Below are positions 19,393 through 32,268 of a stretch of DNA of 64,000 nt, piece after piece. The stretch is from Fomitopsis serialis (taxonomy: Eukaryota > Basidiomycota > Agaricomycetes > Polyporales > Fomitopsidaceae), in NCBI RefSeq assembly GCF_022376445.1, contig NW_025955124.1, forward strand, positions 1 through 64,000. Direction: 5' to 3'. The notes beneath the pieces are model-generated. The model had not been told where the DNA came from, did no database searches, and saw only the letters and a list, made by a program, of their open reading frames with translations. How positions within the stretch are numbered: the first letter of the stretch is position 1; the number at the start of each line of letters is the position of its first letter. The position numbers and the translations under genes were made by a program.

Positions 19393-21487
19393 ATGTCTTC
19401 GTACGGTACACCGCCGTCTATCCCGTCTGCGCTGCAGCAGTACAAGTGAGTGCTCAGCCACCGCGTTGAGGCGTGGAAGACTTGGGAAAATCGGTGCTCA
19501 CGGTCATGCTCCCCCAGCTCTTACGTCGAGGACCCGAAATGGCAGAGGAAGTTCTCAGCCATTTGGGCGGCCGTCGCGGGCGTCGCGATATTGCTCTCGC
19601 TTCCCCATCTTATTCGATCGCTCAGACATGGAGGGGCCTTGCGTGGTTTATTCGGCGTTTCCGAGAGTATCGCTGCACAGCGCTATGCGACTATCGGGGA
19701 CGCAGACGTGAAACCTAGAACAAGGAGACGGACATTCTATGGGCTAGTCGAGACTGTCTCATCACTGTTCTGGTGGACTGTCCCCGCTGTTGGTCTGACC
19801 CTTGGCCAGCGTAGGGTTTCATCTCGCCAAATTATAACCCGCTCGCTGATCTCTATCACTTCCACAGTCCTTCTCGTGGCAGGATACCTTGTTGCGGTGA
19901 TCGTCTGCATTACGACCGATGCTCCTCTAGTGACGAATCCAAACCGAGCAGGTGTGTTATTACTGGTCTTTGACCTCGACAAAGTGTACTAATTCTGTAC
20001 TCAGGGTTCCTCGCCCTGGCACAATTCCCGGTTGTCTATCTGCTCGGGACCAAGAACTCCGTCCTCTCATTACTTCTCGGTCCTGGGAACGGCTATGAGA
20101 AATTGAACTTCTTGCACCGATGGGCCGGCCGCGGCATGCTTATTGGCGGCGTGATCCACGGGGCGCTCTGGATCCGCAATCACCTGGAATTCGGCCTGCC
20201 CATTCTTGGCCAGCAGAAGGAGACGTCGGGCGTGGCATCGCTCGGTGTCCTCTGCGGTATCACGCTCTTCTCGCTGAAACCCGTGCGGCACTACTTCTAC
20301 CAGTTCTTCTTCATCTCCCAGTAAGTATGCCTTTGCCTGTTCGTATCTGACGTATATTGACGTTCACGTTAGCGTCCTTGGCTACGTTTCGTTCACGATC
20401 TCTATCTGCTACCACACAGAGTACGCATGGACGTGGGTATACCCTCCGCTTGCGTTCTACGGCCTCGACATGCTCTTGAGGCTGTTCAAGTACCGTATCA
20501 AGGACGCGACGCTGGTACCCATGGACCAGAACATGACCATTGTGCGTGACGCAGGCCCTCCCCAAAAGCAGTGCTAACCACCTCTTAGATCCACGTCCAT
20601 GACTGCACGAAGGGCTGGCAACCGGGCCAGCATGTCCGTCTGCGGGTCTTTTTCGATGGACGCATCTTCGAGTCGCACCCACTCACGATCATGAACGCAC
20701 CCTCGCCCGTCTCGTGTGTTCCCTCGCAAACCCTCTCGCTCGCCGCAAAGGCAAAGGGTGATTGGACACGTGCGCTGAACGCTTACGCCGTAGAAGAACA
20801 AGCGCGTTTGCTAGGAAGCGAGAAAGGCGAGCAACCTGGCATCCCTGTACAGGTTATGTTGGATGGGCCGTACGGCGGGTGCAGCATCGATTTGGGTCGA
20901 TACGAGAGCGCGTTGCTGATTGCCGGCGGTTCGGGTGCGACGTTCACACTCTCGCTACTGGACGATATCATTGCGCGCTGCGTGAAGTTCGGCCGCCCAG
21001 GCAACGAGAGGACGAGACGCATAGAGTTTGTTTGGTGTATCCAATCGTACGGTAAGCTGGTTTGCACACATCCCTCGTGACACTCTTTTGACATCGTCGC
21101 TTTCTAGGGTGCATCAACTGGCACGCACAAATGCTCACCGACCTCGCGACCGCCGTCGCTGGCACATCACTAGACCTCCACATCTCCATCTTCGTAACCT
21201 GCCTCTGCAACCCCGACGCCGTCCCCACCATCCCTAACTCCGACGTCGTCCTCTTGCGTCCCACCATCGGCAACCTGCTCCACCAGTTCATCACCCCACC
21301 GACGGAAGAGGAGATTGCTGAACAGCCGAAGCTATCTTGGGTCGGTTTGGGCGGTGGAGTGGCCGTGTGTGCTGCAGGGCCAGAGTCGCTCACGACGGAG
21401 ACGCGTAATGCCGCGGCGAAGTTAAGTCTGACCAAAGGACTGGAGCTGGGCGGTTTGGGGCTGCACACCGAGACTTACGCCTTATGA
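19393..21487 (+). CDS. FRE-type ferric/cupric reductase
   Basis: Six exons (19393-19445, 19518-19951, 20005-20320, 20373-20541, 20589-21051, 21108-21487) give 604 residues. The N-terminal half has several membrane helices. The ferric-reductase transmembrane domain carries two bis-heme histidine pairs, one around HRWAGRGMLIGGVIH and one spanning VRHYFYQ to YHTEY. The C-terminal half has the FAD-binding ESHPLTI motif, then DGPYGG and the NADPH-binding GGSGATFTLSLL, and ends with the AGPESLTTETRNA motif. It would transfer electrons from NADPH through FAD and two hemes to extracytosolic Fe(III) or Cu(II). The first exon of 53 nt encodes the start; all joins are in frame. Its neighbour is the Ctr transporter on the same strand. 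Confidence 0.9.
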
Positions 21488-22067
21488 TCATGACACCCTG
21501 GGCGTTCGAAATTGCTGCTCATGTATTATATGTCATCATGAATTCCAAACATTTGTACTTCGGATGCACGGTGAGCAATGTCTGATCTGCTTCTCAATCG
21601 AATACCGGCACTGGCAAAGTGTACCACCAGAATCCGAGTCGAACGAGTGCACCAGGAGCTGAAGAAAATATTGTGCTCATGCGTGGGTTCAATTGCGAGA
21701 GTCAGCTCATCCGGAACGACTCATCTCGACTCGCAACTCAATGGTGCTATTATTAGCAGTACAGCACGTGAGCTACCATTCCCACCGTCCAGATTTGGTC
21801 CAGATGGCAGAATTCCAACGTGTCCTCGTACGTCCATCGACAGAGAGACCTGGAGTCGTCAATATTCCAATGTCGAGCCTGAAAGCCTAAAAAAGGGTTC
21901 ACAATTATCTTCGCAGCGTCATGTTCACTCTGATCAATATGCTAAGCATATGGTACATGCTATTACAGAGTCAATCATCTTGGTATGTGGTCTAGCCTTG
22001 GTATTGGCTGACGGTTTCTGACTTCTGCATGGCCCAGTGTATCGAGTACTCCGAGCGCAAACAAAGT
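21488..22067. other. Convergent intergenic region
   Basis: This lies between the reductase stop and the stop of the small minus-strand gene. The sequence becomes AT-richer than the flanking exons. No feature is recognised. Confidence 0.4.
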
Positions 22068-22686
22068 CTAAATCTTCCAGTAGTCTAACGCATTCTCTCC
22101 CTGCTCGAACAGGTAACCGCCCACCCCAGATACCACTACCATCCTGTTCTCCTTGACAGCAGCGCGCAATTCATTCACCGCCGCCCTCCCGAATGCCAAA
22201 TTTGTCACTCTCCCACTGTCCGCCTCTTCCTTGCAGCTCTGTATGGCCTGACTGATGTCCACGTCGATCGCCGCAAGCAGCGTCTCCAACTCGCTTCCTT
22301 CCATCCACTTTATGCCCTCCGCCGCCTTTACGATCACCGCGAGGATCTTGAGACTCGCGAATCCGAGTCCGGCTCCGTAGAGAGCTCGGACCCGTGACAG
22401 AACTTGTCGCAGTTTATCGGTAGGTGCACTTAAACCGCGCGATGTATCGGAAATGAATAGGCCGTCCGGTGAAGGAACGCTCGGGGCTCCAGTTTGTACT
22501 AGCCTGCGTCGCGCCAGTGAAGCAAGGCTCGATGCCGATGCCGGGGGGCTGGTCGCGATCATCCCTCGTACGATCGCACGGAGACTGTAGAACGTTGTTC
22601 GCCGAGGTGAGCTTCAGCACTCCACTGTTTCGTGAATGGGGGACTCACTCTTCCGCGTTAGCGTTAGCGATGAATGTATCCATCAT
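22068..22686 (-). CDS. Conserved fungal protein of unknown function
   Basis: Exon 1 (22649-22686, 38 nt) joins exon 2 (22068-22584) across a 64-nt intron (22585-22648), giving 184 residues. The sequence begins MMDTFIANANAED and continues LRAIVRGMIATSPPASASS. In my recollection this N-terminal pattern occurs in many uncharacterised basidiomycete proteins. The C-terminal half is mostly helical, with ALYGAGLGFASL, an IDVDISQAIQSCKEE segment and a terminal ALDYWKI. No catalytic motif or membrane segment is visible. The short first exon is supported by in-frame joining to the RGM segment. Function unknown. Confidence 0.65.
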
Positions 22687-24010
22687 GAGGTTCCTGTGTG
22701 GGGCACGTTATAGAATGCTAAGGTTTTGTAAGTCTTTCTTATCATAGCAGGGGACTAACACATGGCCGAGCACTGAAGATGCCGTGCGAGAGGAGAGGTC
22801 AGAGGAGGGCGCTGGCATTCAGGCCCAGACAGTTTGCACAAGGATGAAGGGAAGATTCCCTGATTGAGCGGTAACCTGTGCTTTAATACTGTCAAGAGAT
22901 GTCCTACAGTCTCCGCGCGGAAATGCTGATGCTACATGTTTGCGCGCCACGCGTACGGACTGTGAACACGGCTGTGTTGAACAAGGGATGGGCCCCTGAG
23001 CGTTGCAGAGAGCAACTCGATGGTATCGCCGGACTTCCGCCGTCACTGTATGGCCGACATGCACTTTGTTCGGGCTTGTTTTCCGCGGACGCGGTGGATG
23101 CCAATGCAGACACTGATGTGGTCGCAACGTATGAGGTGCGTACGAAACTCGCGTAATCGATTGTGCGCGACCTCACTCCCAGGACTCATAGGCAATGATC
23201 TCCAGGTGAGTTAGTCCATACGTTATGGTATCCGTGGACTTGTCTGTCACTTGGCATCGTATGCCTGGTCTCCGTTCTCGCATGGTCCTACAGATGGCTC
23301 TGAATGGGCAGACCCACTCGAGAAGCAGTGTAAGGATCATTGTGATTGCACTGGCTACATGGAGATGCGCCACATTTCATCGAAACACTGACAATCAGGT
23401 AGGTCGACAGATGAGATAGAAGGAGGCCGTTCCATTGGAGACTGCTCTGAGGATGGCAGCCAGCGCAGCGCCGTGGTTGAGACGAGCAAGCTCAGTGGGT
23501 CATGGTGTTCTTCCATACCTGTCTGCAACACGTACATCAAAGGATCTGGGATACTGACTCGGTATATTGAGCGCCAGATCTGCTCCCAGGCTAGCAATGT
23601 CTTGGGTCGGTGAATCCAGTCGCGATTCATGTTCCATACCTCGGCCAATCATGGTGACCGGCCAGGGTTGCTGGTCATTCAAACTCTTTGGTTGCCGCGA
23701 CATCGCCATCTCAGCCATCGCCCGTGTTCATGGCTCTTATCAAAGTGATCTCCACGTTTATGATAGTAGATCTATGACGGATGGGGGAATGACCGACGTG
23801 CATAATTGCCTTCGATCCATGCGAGCGTCTTAGAATGTGTAAATCACTGGATTTATGCAAATGACGAGGAAAGAAACATTAGACACCGTGTATAGCAATA
23901 TCATCATCGGCGTATGTAACCTGTGCTCTAGCTGTACAACAATTGATACCGTGAGGAGATGCAGCATGTCCGCGATGCAAATACGAGAGAAAATGCGACA
24001 ATGGAGTTCA
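22687..24010. other. Intergenic, nothing recognised
   Basis: About 1.3 kb lie between the small conserved gene and the 3' end of the YML020W-like gene. Open frames are short, without domain or coding bias that I can support. Confidence 0.4.
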
Positions 24011-27000
24011 TTATAATTTGCTGTTGGACGGAGTGAAAGAGTTCAGGCGTTGGATTGGCTGCAGTTTCTTCTTGACTTCCCGCAGGATGGTCGTCTTCGG
24101 CTGCCAGTCATCAAATGCGTCTCGCAGCTGGGCAAACTCTCGCGCAAATAAATGGGCGACTCGCTCGTCGGCGATCATATCACGAAGTGACCAAGGAATC
24201 TATGGAATGTTCGACCACAGTCACTATTTGATATGTCTAATAACCACAAGATGGACGCACCTCATAGTCGTTCTGTTCCTCCACAGCATTGAAAGAATCT
24301 ATGTTGAGGTCCGCATGCTCTGTATCACCATCGTTGGTTAGGAAGAAGTACTTCACTGCCAAGCTGCCGTGATTCATCAGTACCGGATGCCTGCTGGCAC
24401 GAGACATAGACTAACGAGAATGTGGCGAGCTCCTCGTACACGGTTGAGTGGCCGATGCCACTCAATGTGCCAGCTGTAGCTTCGGACAAATGTAACAGCA
24501 GGCCACCATCGGACAGGCCCGCGTTCAAGATCCGGATAAGCAGGACAAGCAAATTGGTCAGAAAGTCGGAAGAACTAGACGTATGACATCCGTAAGCAGC
24601 CAGACGGCAAATGTGAACTACAAGGACGCACTGATATGCATCACCGTCGATGTACAAAGCGCGCAAAATTCGAGGGTGCGAAGCTGCTGTGAATAGACCA
24701 GAATAGATAGGGACAACTTGGTCGTTCAGAGAAGCGATATACACTATCTTGGCCTACGAGGGATGAGAATCAAATATCCTGTGCTTGATAGCCCCACTTA
24801 CACCGTGATCAACAACATTCTTGAGCGCTTTGACGTAGTTCTTCGATAAACGGGACTGAGTGTTCTGACAAGCAGTGAGTTGAGGCCGTATGTGGATCCA
24901 ATCAGTTATAGTACCTGGAATTCGAACAGCTCCCGTGCCGAGGCATGTTCGAAATACTGAATTAGTCCTTGTGTCAGTCCTCTTCGCCGCCACGAACGAC
25001 GAGATGCACACCTGAATATATGGCTGTAATAGCGAGCTTATCCCGAGGTACCTCAATGGTCCAAGGTGAATCCCACACAGCGCCAGGAAGCCGATTCGCT
25101 GAGCTTGAGTCACTGGCTGAGCAGCACCGCCCGGAACCACTGCAGCGGCTGTCTTCGTCAAAGTGTCCACGCTCCGCGACGTGAGAATGTGACCATCGCG
25201 GACCAAACGATCAAGCAGATGTGTGGCGACGATGCATCCTTGTGAGTGCGCAGCCACAAAGATGACATCTGCCGCATGAAGATCTTCCATCCAGTCCTCA
25301 TTTGACAGCAACTGGTCGTGCACCCTGAGACACGTGGAAGACGGCGCGATGAGACTAACACGCGGGATACCATCGATCTTCAGACTTACTTCGACACCTT
25401 GCGCTCGATGGTTCCGTCGCCTTCCAGTGGTACCCTAGTGATCTTCTTGAACTTGAAACCGTGTTCCTGCTCAAACTGATCCAGTGCTTGACAGGTCATG
25501 TCCACGAACTTGGTACTAGACGATGGTAGCTGTACGGATCTAGGTCAGACAGATTCTTACAGCACCATATGAGGTGGAGGCTCACTCCACCAGCCAGCGT
25601 CCTAGTCACCGCCCCTACAAACAGAGCATCAGCATCAGCAAATCATCAAGAATTCGACAACGGACCAGGAGACCACCCAGCCACACCGATCACGACTACC
25701 CTACAGCCTCCGTTGAGCATGTATGGGTTGAGGGTCTCCCCAATTACGTCCAGCGCCTTCGGGAGCTCCTTGCCCAGGTGAATGAACTTCGCCTCCCGCT
25801 CCCGTTCCCTGGCCTTCCCCTTGCCTTTGCCCTCGACCTCGTCGTCCCTACTGAAGAGCACATCGCTCACGAGTGAGAACGTCTTCGAAACCTTTGCGAG
25901 TTTCGACTTTCCCCGAGGCTTCGGCGGGACGAGCGAGCGCGGCGGCGATAGGAAGATCTGCTCCCAAGTCGGAAGCACTAAGTTCTTGAGAGACGGTGGC
26001 CGGGGCACTGTCGCATCCGCGACACTGGACGCTCTGGACGGCGCCGGAGAAGGCGACCGAGCAGTACCTTGTTTCAAGTCACTCCTCCGTCCTTCCACGG
26101 CGGAGACAGAGCCAATGGACTTCTTGTGGGCGTGCTCGCGCCTCGCGGAAGGCAGAGACGCCTTCGAAGAGGGAGACGCTGGCCGCGGCTGCAGATGGTC
26201 GTTGCCTGACGCGATAGCTACGGGAGCGGAAGGTCCCTCTTGTTTGTCTTCTTCCTCCTCGTCGACATTCATCACCTCCATGCCGTTCTCATCCTTCTCC
26301 TGTCCATCGTCCGATATGGTCTTCGTGAGCAAGGCTTTGGACATGAAGAACGACACCCAGCTAGAGCGACTCGCGGTGATTGACGATTCGATAGGGTTCT
26401 GTGATTCCGTCGACGGAGACGTCGTGCTGTCGGCGGGCGGTGGCGGATCGGAGGCGACCGCTATGACAGGAGGCTCGGTTATGTCTGTCTTGTCGTCAGA
26501 CGAATCTTCACGAGCGAGTGCCTCTTCTTTGACCATCTCGGACTCTGACTTGACGCGTCCGCTTGAGCCACGCTCGTCTTCCGTCGCTTCAGTGACCTGG
26601 ACCGTAGATGGGCCCGCATCCGCGGGGTTGGGAGACATGTTGTACCAACCCCACGGTGAATACCAAACTGAGTTATGGCTCTTGGCAGTCTCAGCAGACA
26701 GTATCGATGCCGGTTTCCGGCTGGTAGGAGATGGACCCTCCCGGATACCATCGGCACTCGTGCTCTTCTGCATGTCAGGTGGCGCCTCCTGGGCCGGAGA
26801 CCTCGCTACAGCAGCAGGTGCAGAAGCCGTAGAAGCCGTTTGGGCCATTTCCGGGGCAGGGGATGTAGGAGATGTCAGCTCCGGTTCGGCATTTGCTTTC
26901 ACCGTGTCAATCATGAGAGCCTCCGGCTTCGTAGGTCTGTCCGAAGTAGGCTGAGTGCCCGAACCCCAGGCTACATAATCCCACCAGGACGACGTATGTG

Positions 27001-28623
27001 CCTGCTGATCAGTAGCCTTCGGCGTCTCGTCATCAGAAGGTGGCCTCGGCGATGTCGATGGCCCATCCGCAGACAATTCCGGAGTGGGCGCCTCAGATAC
27101 TGGTGACCGCGCGGGAGTGGATTCGGTAGCCGAAGCGCCAGACGAAGGTGGCTCAGGATCTGGTGCAGTGATTGAGCTCATCATTGCCCGCTCAATCTTT
27201 GTTGGAAGAGGTGTACCAGGTGGTGGCTGAGACTCTTCAGCTGGTGGTACAGAGCCATTGTTATCTATACTAGCGCTAGGCACGGAGTGCCGTGAGGTAA
27301 CTCACTTTGAACTGAGTCACCATTGCTCTCCCCAACTTTGTGCTCGCCGGCGCATGTCGAAGACTGTAATTGACCTGACGGACAGATGTCATCAGCTGTG
27401 CTTTCGGTGCGCATTGCACTACGTACCCGCAGCATCCTTCACTCCATCCTTCGCGACCTCAATTCTCCCAGACGTCGCTCCATCCAGCTGTGCACTCACT
27501 TCCGCACTCTTCACAGCCTGCTGCAACGGGACCTTCGGACGTCCAAGCAAAGGTATTCGCAGCGTGAAACGGCTCGTCGACGGGTTCAAGTCAGACATGG
27601 AAGGCTTGCGCCCCATCGATGGGTCATCCTGAGGCTGCACCTGTGCACGCAACATCTCCATGGGCGGGCTGTCTGTGGCAAGTCTCGCCCGAGGGACTTC
27701 CTCGTCGACTGACATGAGGGAAGGAGACGCGCCGATGCGGGAAGCGGCAATCGTCGGCAGTCCCGGGGAGGATGGACTAGGCGTAGCCTGTGACGCCTGA
27801 ACAGGCGGCCGGGGCATTGTAATGGATTGCGGTCGGGCTGTGTCGGATTCCGCACTCGGGTCCTTGTGTCCGCCTTGGCTCGAGACGGGCTCCGTTCTCG
27901 GTTGTTCACTGACCTTATCAAGGTCGAGTTTGAGAGCATCTTCCGCGGTCGGCCTGCTTTGCGTTTCCTCACTTCTCACTGTGTCTTTTCCTCTAGAGCG
28001 AGACAAGGATCCGAACCACGACGAACGAGTTGACAGTCGCTTCGGCTCGCGCTCGGAGCTTGGAAACGGCACCGCCTCTGTGGACACTGCAGCCGTTTCC
28101 GTTGATAGTCCGGTTGTCGGTGGTGGCGATGTCAACGCGTCAGAGGGTGCTGTAGCTATCCAATCATGCCGATCAGAACCGAGGACTTGTATAGCGAGCA
28201 TGCACGTTGCCATTACTTACGACTGTCTGCGTCGTCTATGGGCAAACTTTGTACAGCCTCTTCCTCAGGTGGTGGGATCAACGCTGGACTAAGATGTTGC
28301 GCAGCCGCGGACTGAGTTCGGGTGCGTTTGCGGTCCACATCGCCCTCCCCGATATCCGTTTCTCTCCCAGCTGTAGAGGTCGATGACAAGCGCTCCCGCT
28401 TCTTCGACATGATACTCGACGAGCTCGAGTTGTCGTCCAGCGCATGGGCGGGTAGCTGGTCAATTGCGGAGCGCAGCTTCGAACCTTGCTCGGGCTGCGC
28501 GTAGACTAGCGAAATACTGGCTGGCTGCTGGCTCTTTGTCGCGGAGATGGTTCGTCGCCAGCGAGGAGGATGTGTTGAATGTGATGCACGACGACTAGAA
28601 GGACTGGATGGGCTCGCGGACAT
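24011..28623 (-). CDS. YML020W-like alpha/beta-hydrolase-fold protein
   Basis: This is a long multi-exon gene. Exon 1 is about 28221-28623. A Ser/Pro-rich exon ends near 27427, followed by a 43-nt exon (27321-27363) and a large exon (25666-27275). Six or more short exons run to a stop at 24011. Roughly 700 N-terminal residues are disordered (Ser, Pro, acidic), with a WWDYVAWGSG motif. The conserved part starts LPTWEQIFLSPPRSLVPP and VVVIGVAGWSPGAVTRTL. It contains the nucleophile-like AAHSQGC motif, LCGIHLGPLRYLG, a YFEHASARELFEFQ exon, YIASLNDQVVPIYSGLF, LSEATAGTLSGIGHST and WSLRDMIADERVA. This matches the uncharacterised fungal YML020W family, which has a lipase-like fold; a substrate is not known. 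Exact 5' acceptors are uncertain. Confidence 0.75.
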
Positions 28624-29116
28624 GGAGGTCTCGGATGAGCAGCGAGTCGCCGCGACCTGCGATGTTCAGAGACTGACGTATTCGGGATTATAACACGTTG
28701 GCAGATAAGATAAGATTGGCGCCATGTCCTAACCTCAGACAGAAAGCAATGATCTCGACTCACGACGGGAAGGAGGAGGAGGAGGAGGAGGAGGAGGAGG
28801 AAGAGGGGGAGAAGAGGGGAAGCGGGAGAAAAGTAGAGGGAGCGGGACGTAGATGAGTTCTAGCACAGTTGCCGAATTTCAAGGTCAGAAACACTGACAT
28901 TAATCACCATCGTCCAAGTTGTCATGGCTCAGTTACCGAGTCCCGGTAACGATGCACTGGCGATGTTTCGAGACTATGAGGCTAAGTCAGAAATACCTCC
29001 AACCAATAGTGTCGCAAGTAAAGCTCCCAGTCTCTGATTGATGCTCGCAGACTCAACATTATAATACATAACAACCCGCAAGACTATCTACCCTTAGGCC
29101 GACATCGTCATAGAGG
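28624..29116. other. Intergenic with GGA microsatellite
   Basis: This is the upstream region of the YML020W-like gene and 3' flank of the membrane-protein gene. It includes a purine-rich GGA/GAGG tract (28761-28830). Confidence 0.5.
28761..28815 (+). repeat. (GGA)n microsatellite
   Basis: Nearly perfect AGG/GGA triplets from about 28767 merge into an AGAGGGGGAGAAG purine tract. Confidence 0.8.
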
Positions 29117-30433
29117 CTACACCGGAGATGGTTCACTCTCACCCGCAGAAGACGAGCTCTGTAACAGCGCAGGATGATTCGTCGCCAAGTGAGTACCAAA
29201 GTCCTTCTCGGTGCTGTGAAACGTCGCCGGCGCAAAGACGACCGATTCCAAAGGGGTGCTATCCGACCCGCCGCTCGTAGAATTTGATCGCCTGCTCAAG
29301 CCGATGCGGATGAAGATAGTGTTGAAAATGACAGATATGAGTGCCGGTATCTGAGAGCAATGGAGTTACAATGCGGTAGGACACAGATTTGAACAGACGG
29401 GGATACACTTACGAAGCTGTTGATGACATATTCGACCTGGAGAGCGTGTATGGCGGTCACCAGCGCAACGATGAGGATGGCCGTGTACAACGCTCCAGAT
29501 TCGACGACCACTAGTATGACGGGCCAGAGACTGCCGTGACCCCGTTTGACGCCGCTTTTCCTGGCGTGGCGCTCCACAGTCCAGATCTTGTATGCAAGGA
29601 GAGCTATAGATAGATCAATATCCGACGTGCGCTCTGAGAAGCAAGACATGTGTACCGGTTGCAGAACCGTTCGCGACGAAGGTGAAGATATAGATTAGGA
29701 GGCCACGCTCGCCGTTGATGACCCCGCTCGCGAACATATACAAGATGTACATCATACTCCCTACACGAACATAGGATTAGCTGAGCACAGCGCAAACACA
29801 GACGTGCACTGATGACATACCCAGACCACCTACCCATGCAATGCACGGTAGCACAATGACCCACCAGGTCTGCCAGACAACGTAACAGCGGTATATCTAC
29901 ACAAGTAAGGGTCATTCAGTGGTTGCGCTGGATCGACGCGCGAACACTTGTGACTCACCACAACAGCATCACCTATGAGTGTCTGTAGTCCGTAAATCGC
30001 GTTGTCTGTAAGAGACACCGGGGTAGAGAACGTAGAGAGGTATTTCTGCGGTCCGAGCTGCCCTTCATCGATGTGGTCGACGAATGCTGTGACCGTAAGG
30101 TTGATGTCGATGCATAGTCGCTATATTGCAATATCAGCACGAGCACGAAGAGTAGTATAGAACAGACTGACGACGGTTGGTAAGGCCCACAACAGGAACG
30201 CGGTCGCGAGCATGATATGACTTCCCCGCAGGCCGCGCTGTACCCCGAGTATCCACACTGTCATGCCGAACATGCAGCACGAGAAGCCTACGAGGGGTCA
30301 TCGATTTGTCGGCGTCGGCGTCCGAACCACACTTCAATGTGTTCGCGAAGGAGAACTCACCATAGATGAGCGACTGCAGAGCGATCGAAGTGATGGGCGT
30401 CCTCGCATTTGTGCCTGCGATGTAGACGGGCAT
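29117..30433 (-). CDS. Seven-helix membrane protein, agaricomycete orphan type
   Basis: Seven exons (30361-30433, 30172-30287, 29959-30120, 29821-29896, 29656-29760, 29413-29603, 29117-29350) close into 318 residues. There are about seven hydrophobic segments. The centre contains GDAVVIYRCYVVW followed by Q-T-W-W-V-I. This resembles the conserved core, as I recall it, of a large basidiomycete family of receptor-like membrane proteins of unknown ligand. The loop before helix 6 is basic (VERHARKSGVKRGHG). The cytosolic tail of about 65 residues is Ser/Thr-rich. Six introns of 51-73 nt, all GT-AG, place exon edges near helix boundaries. A G-protein-coupled role is often proposed for such proteins but nothing here proves it. 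Confidence 0.75.
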
Positions 30434-32268
30434 GTTCAGTATTGTGCCGCGCGCACAGGTGAAAAGGGAAACAGAGTTGGGAGGTGAAAGCCGCGCCGAT
30501 GAGTTGTCAAGCGGTCACATATATGTCTGAGGAGCATTTGACAAGGTTCGAGAGACGCATTGTCGGACGCAGAGGACCCGGGGGACTTGCGAGATCGTCT
30601 CAGTGCCGAAGCTTCTGATCAACAGAGGAGGCATATGGAGGCATTGATTCTGTCAGAGAGATCGCGGCCTGACGACAACGGAGCCGAGCGTGCGATCGAT
30701 CAGGAGTACATTAGTATGCGGTGGCGTCCCATGACGCATTCTTCGGGCCAGTTGCATCAGTACCTACTATTAATGCACTACTGGCAGCCCGTGAGACGTT
30801 GGGATTGCGTTGAGACGTCAAACGCTCTATTGCATGCTCCTATTGATGACATGCCAGTGTCAGAGATTATTCACAACAGTTAAGTGAAGTGCATACGGAC
30901 CACGGTCACTGCGCAGCCGGAAGATTGAAGAAATCAGTCGAGGTTACTTATCAGAGTGCCTTTCGGAGCATCAATGGAAGCCTGATGCCAGTCTCCTCTC
31001 CTTCCGCTTGACATTGTACAGTGAAGGGACACGGGGCCCCCTACCTCCCGAAGACGGCTGGAGAGGAGACTCCTTTGATGCATGAGCAGTTACTAGACGG
31101 AATGTCAGCATCGTATCACTCAGTCAGCGTCTCCAGCACAATCTATCTGTGGCCGAGAAGAGGCCCTGAGGGTACGTTGAGGTGGAAGTCGGGGCCACTG
31201 GATGTCGATGTCCAGACTCTTGACAGAAAGTTCTATCATGCCATGTTCACCGCTATGATCGCCGGGGAACGCCGTCTAGGCACTGCATTGCTCTCTGCTC
31301 AAGCGTGGGGAACACCCTGTGATGGAGATTTGGGGCCCTTCTGCTCTGTGTCTGCGGAAAGTACTGGTTAGTGTTTCTTGTAACGCATGGGTGAAGAAGA
31401 GTGCCATATATACAGTACACGTCGCCTCACGTTCAACCTCCACACCGCTAGATGTGGCCGAGGCAGAGAAAAGCGCACCGAGTGGGAGAGGTGAATAGGC
31501 TCAACGGATCGGCCTCGATTGACTGTTCAACGAGTGTCTTGGGTGTGTCCAACACATCCCGTATCTTGGATGGAGAACGACCTAACACAAACCTAGCACA
31601 AGTCCTCATCAGCATCTGTCAGGAAGTAGTGTGTGCTCTCGCCCTCCGTTTATAAACAGCTTCTGGCTTCTATTAGTAGATGAGCTCACATGTTTCGCAT
31701 GGCAGCAATCTCGATGACAGCCCTTGCACTCACATGCTCACATGGGACATTTCATGCGGCAGAGTGACGACGTTCTGCTGAGGCTTGCAAACATAGCTTG
31801 CTGATATCTGAGCGCGTTCGGAACCGTATGTGACAAGAAAAGACAAGTACCAGCGATGCGCCCGGTGCGCGGTGAGAGGACTCGGAGCGGGCGCCAAATA
31901 TCACGAAGTTCATACTTATGTGCCAGCATCTTACGTAATACACGTACCGTTTCCACTGCTCGCTTCGGCCGCCTAAACGCTGCGAGTTCTCACTGGCAGA
32001 TTGTTCTCAGGTGCTAAAGTTTAGACTCATCTACGCCTGGATCGCGCGTGGATGACCCTCATATCGTCCACGTTAGAGGCTGCTGATTCTGCTCGCGGCA
32101 CTCATCCATAAGGCTATTTCTCACTCGGAAGTATTTGCTATTGTGCATGTCGAACGGCTGATAAGTACCACTGTACGCAGCCACTGCACTTGTAACGTTC
32201 ACTACCAGTAGCTCTACCGTCTTGTCCTACCACTGCGGATTACAAGCTGCATTGGAGGATCTCGAGAC
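30434..32268. other. Intergenic 1.8 kb, possible gene relics
   Basis: Between 30560 and 31371 several open stretches on the plus strand look partly coding. One example is an acidic segment starting SDAEDPGDLRDRLSAEASDQ near 30560; another, near 30911-31080, reads RKIEEISRGYLSEC. I could not join them into one frame or name a family. They may be a decayed gene. Nothing is seen from 31660 to 32268. Confidence 0.3.

Noticed and set aside
18007..21487. Operon-like co-transcription of the transporter and reductase
   Set aside because: Each has its own intergenic region of normal size; neighbouring position alone does not show a shared transcript in a fungus.
25782..26954. 390-codon open frame on the plus strand
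   Set aside because: It lies antisense to the large exon of the YML020W-like gene, whose frame joins to conserved motifs; Ser/Pro-rich GC-rich exons often leave the opposite strand open.
27419..28623. Independent Ser/Pro-rich gene upstream of the YML020W-like gene
   Set aside because: It joins in frame through a 43-nt exon to the following large exon, so one gene is the simpler model; short introns leave some doubt.
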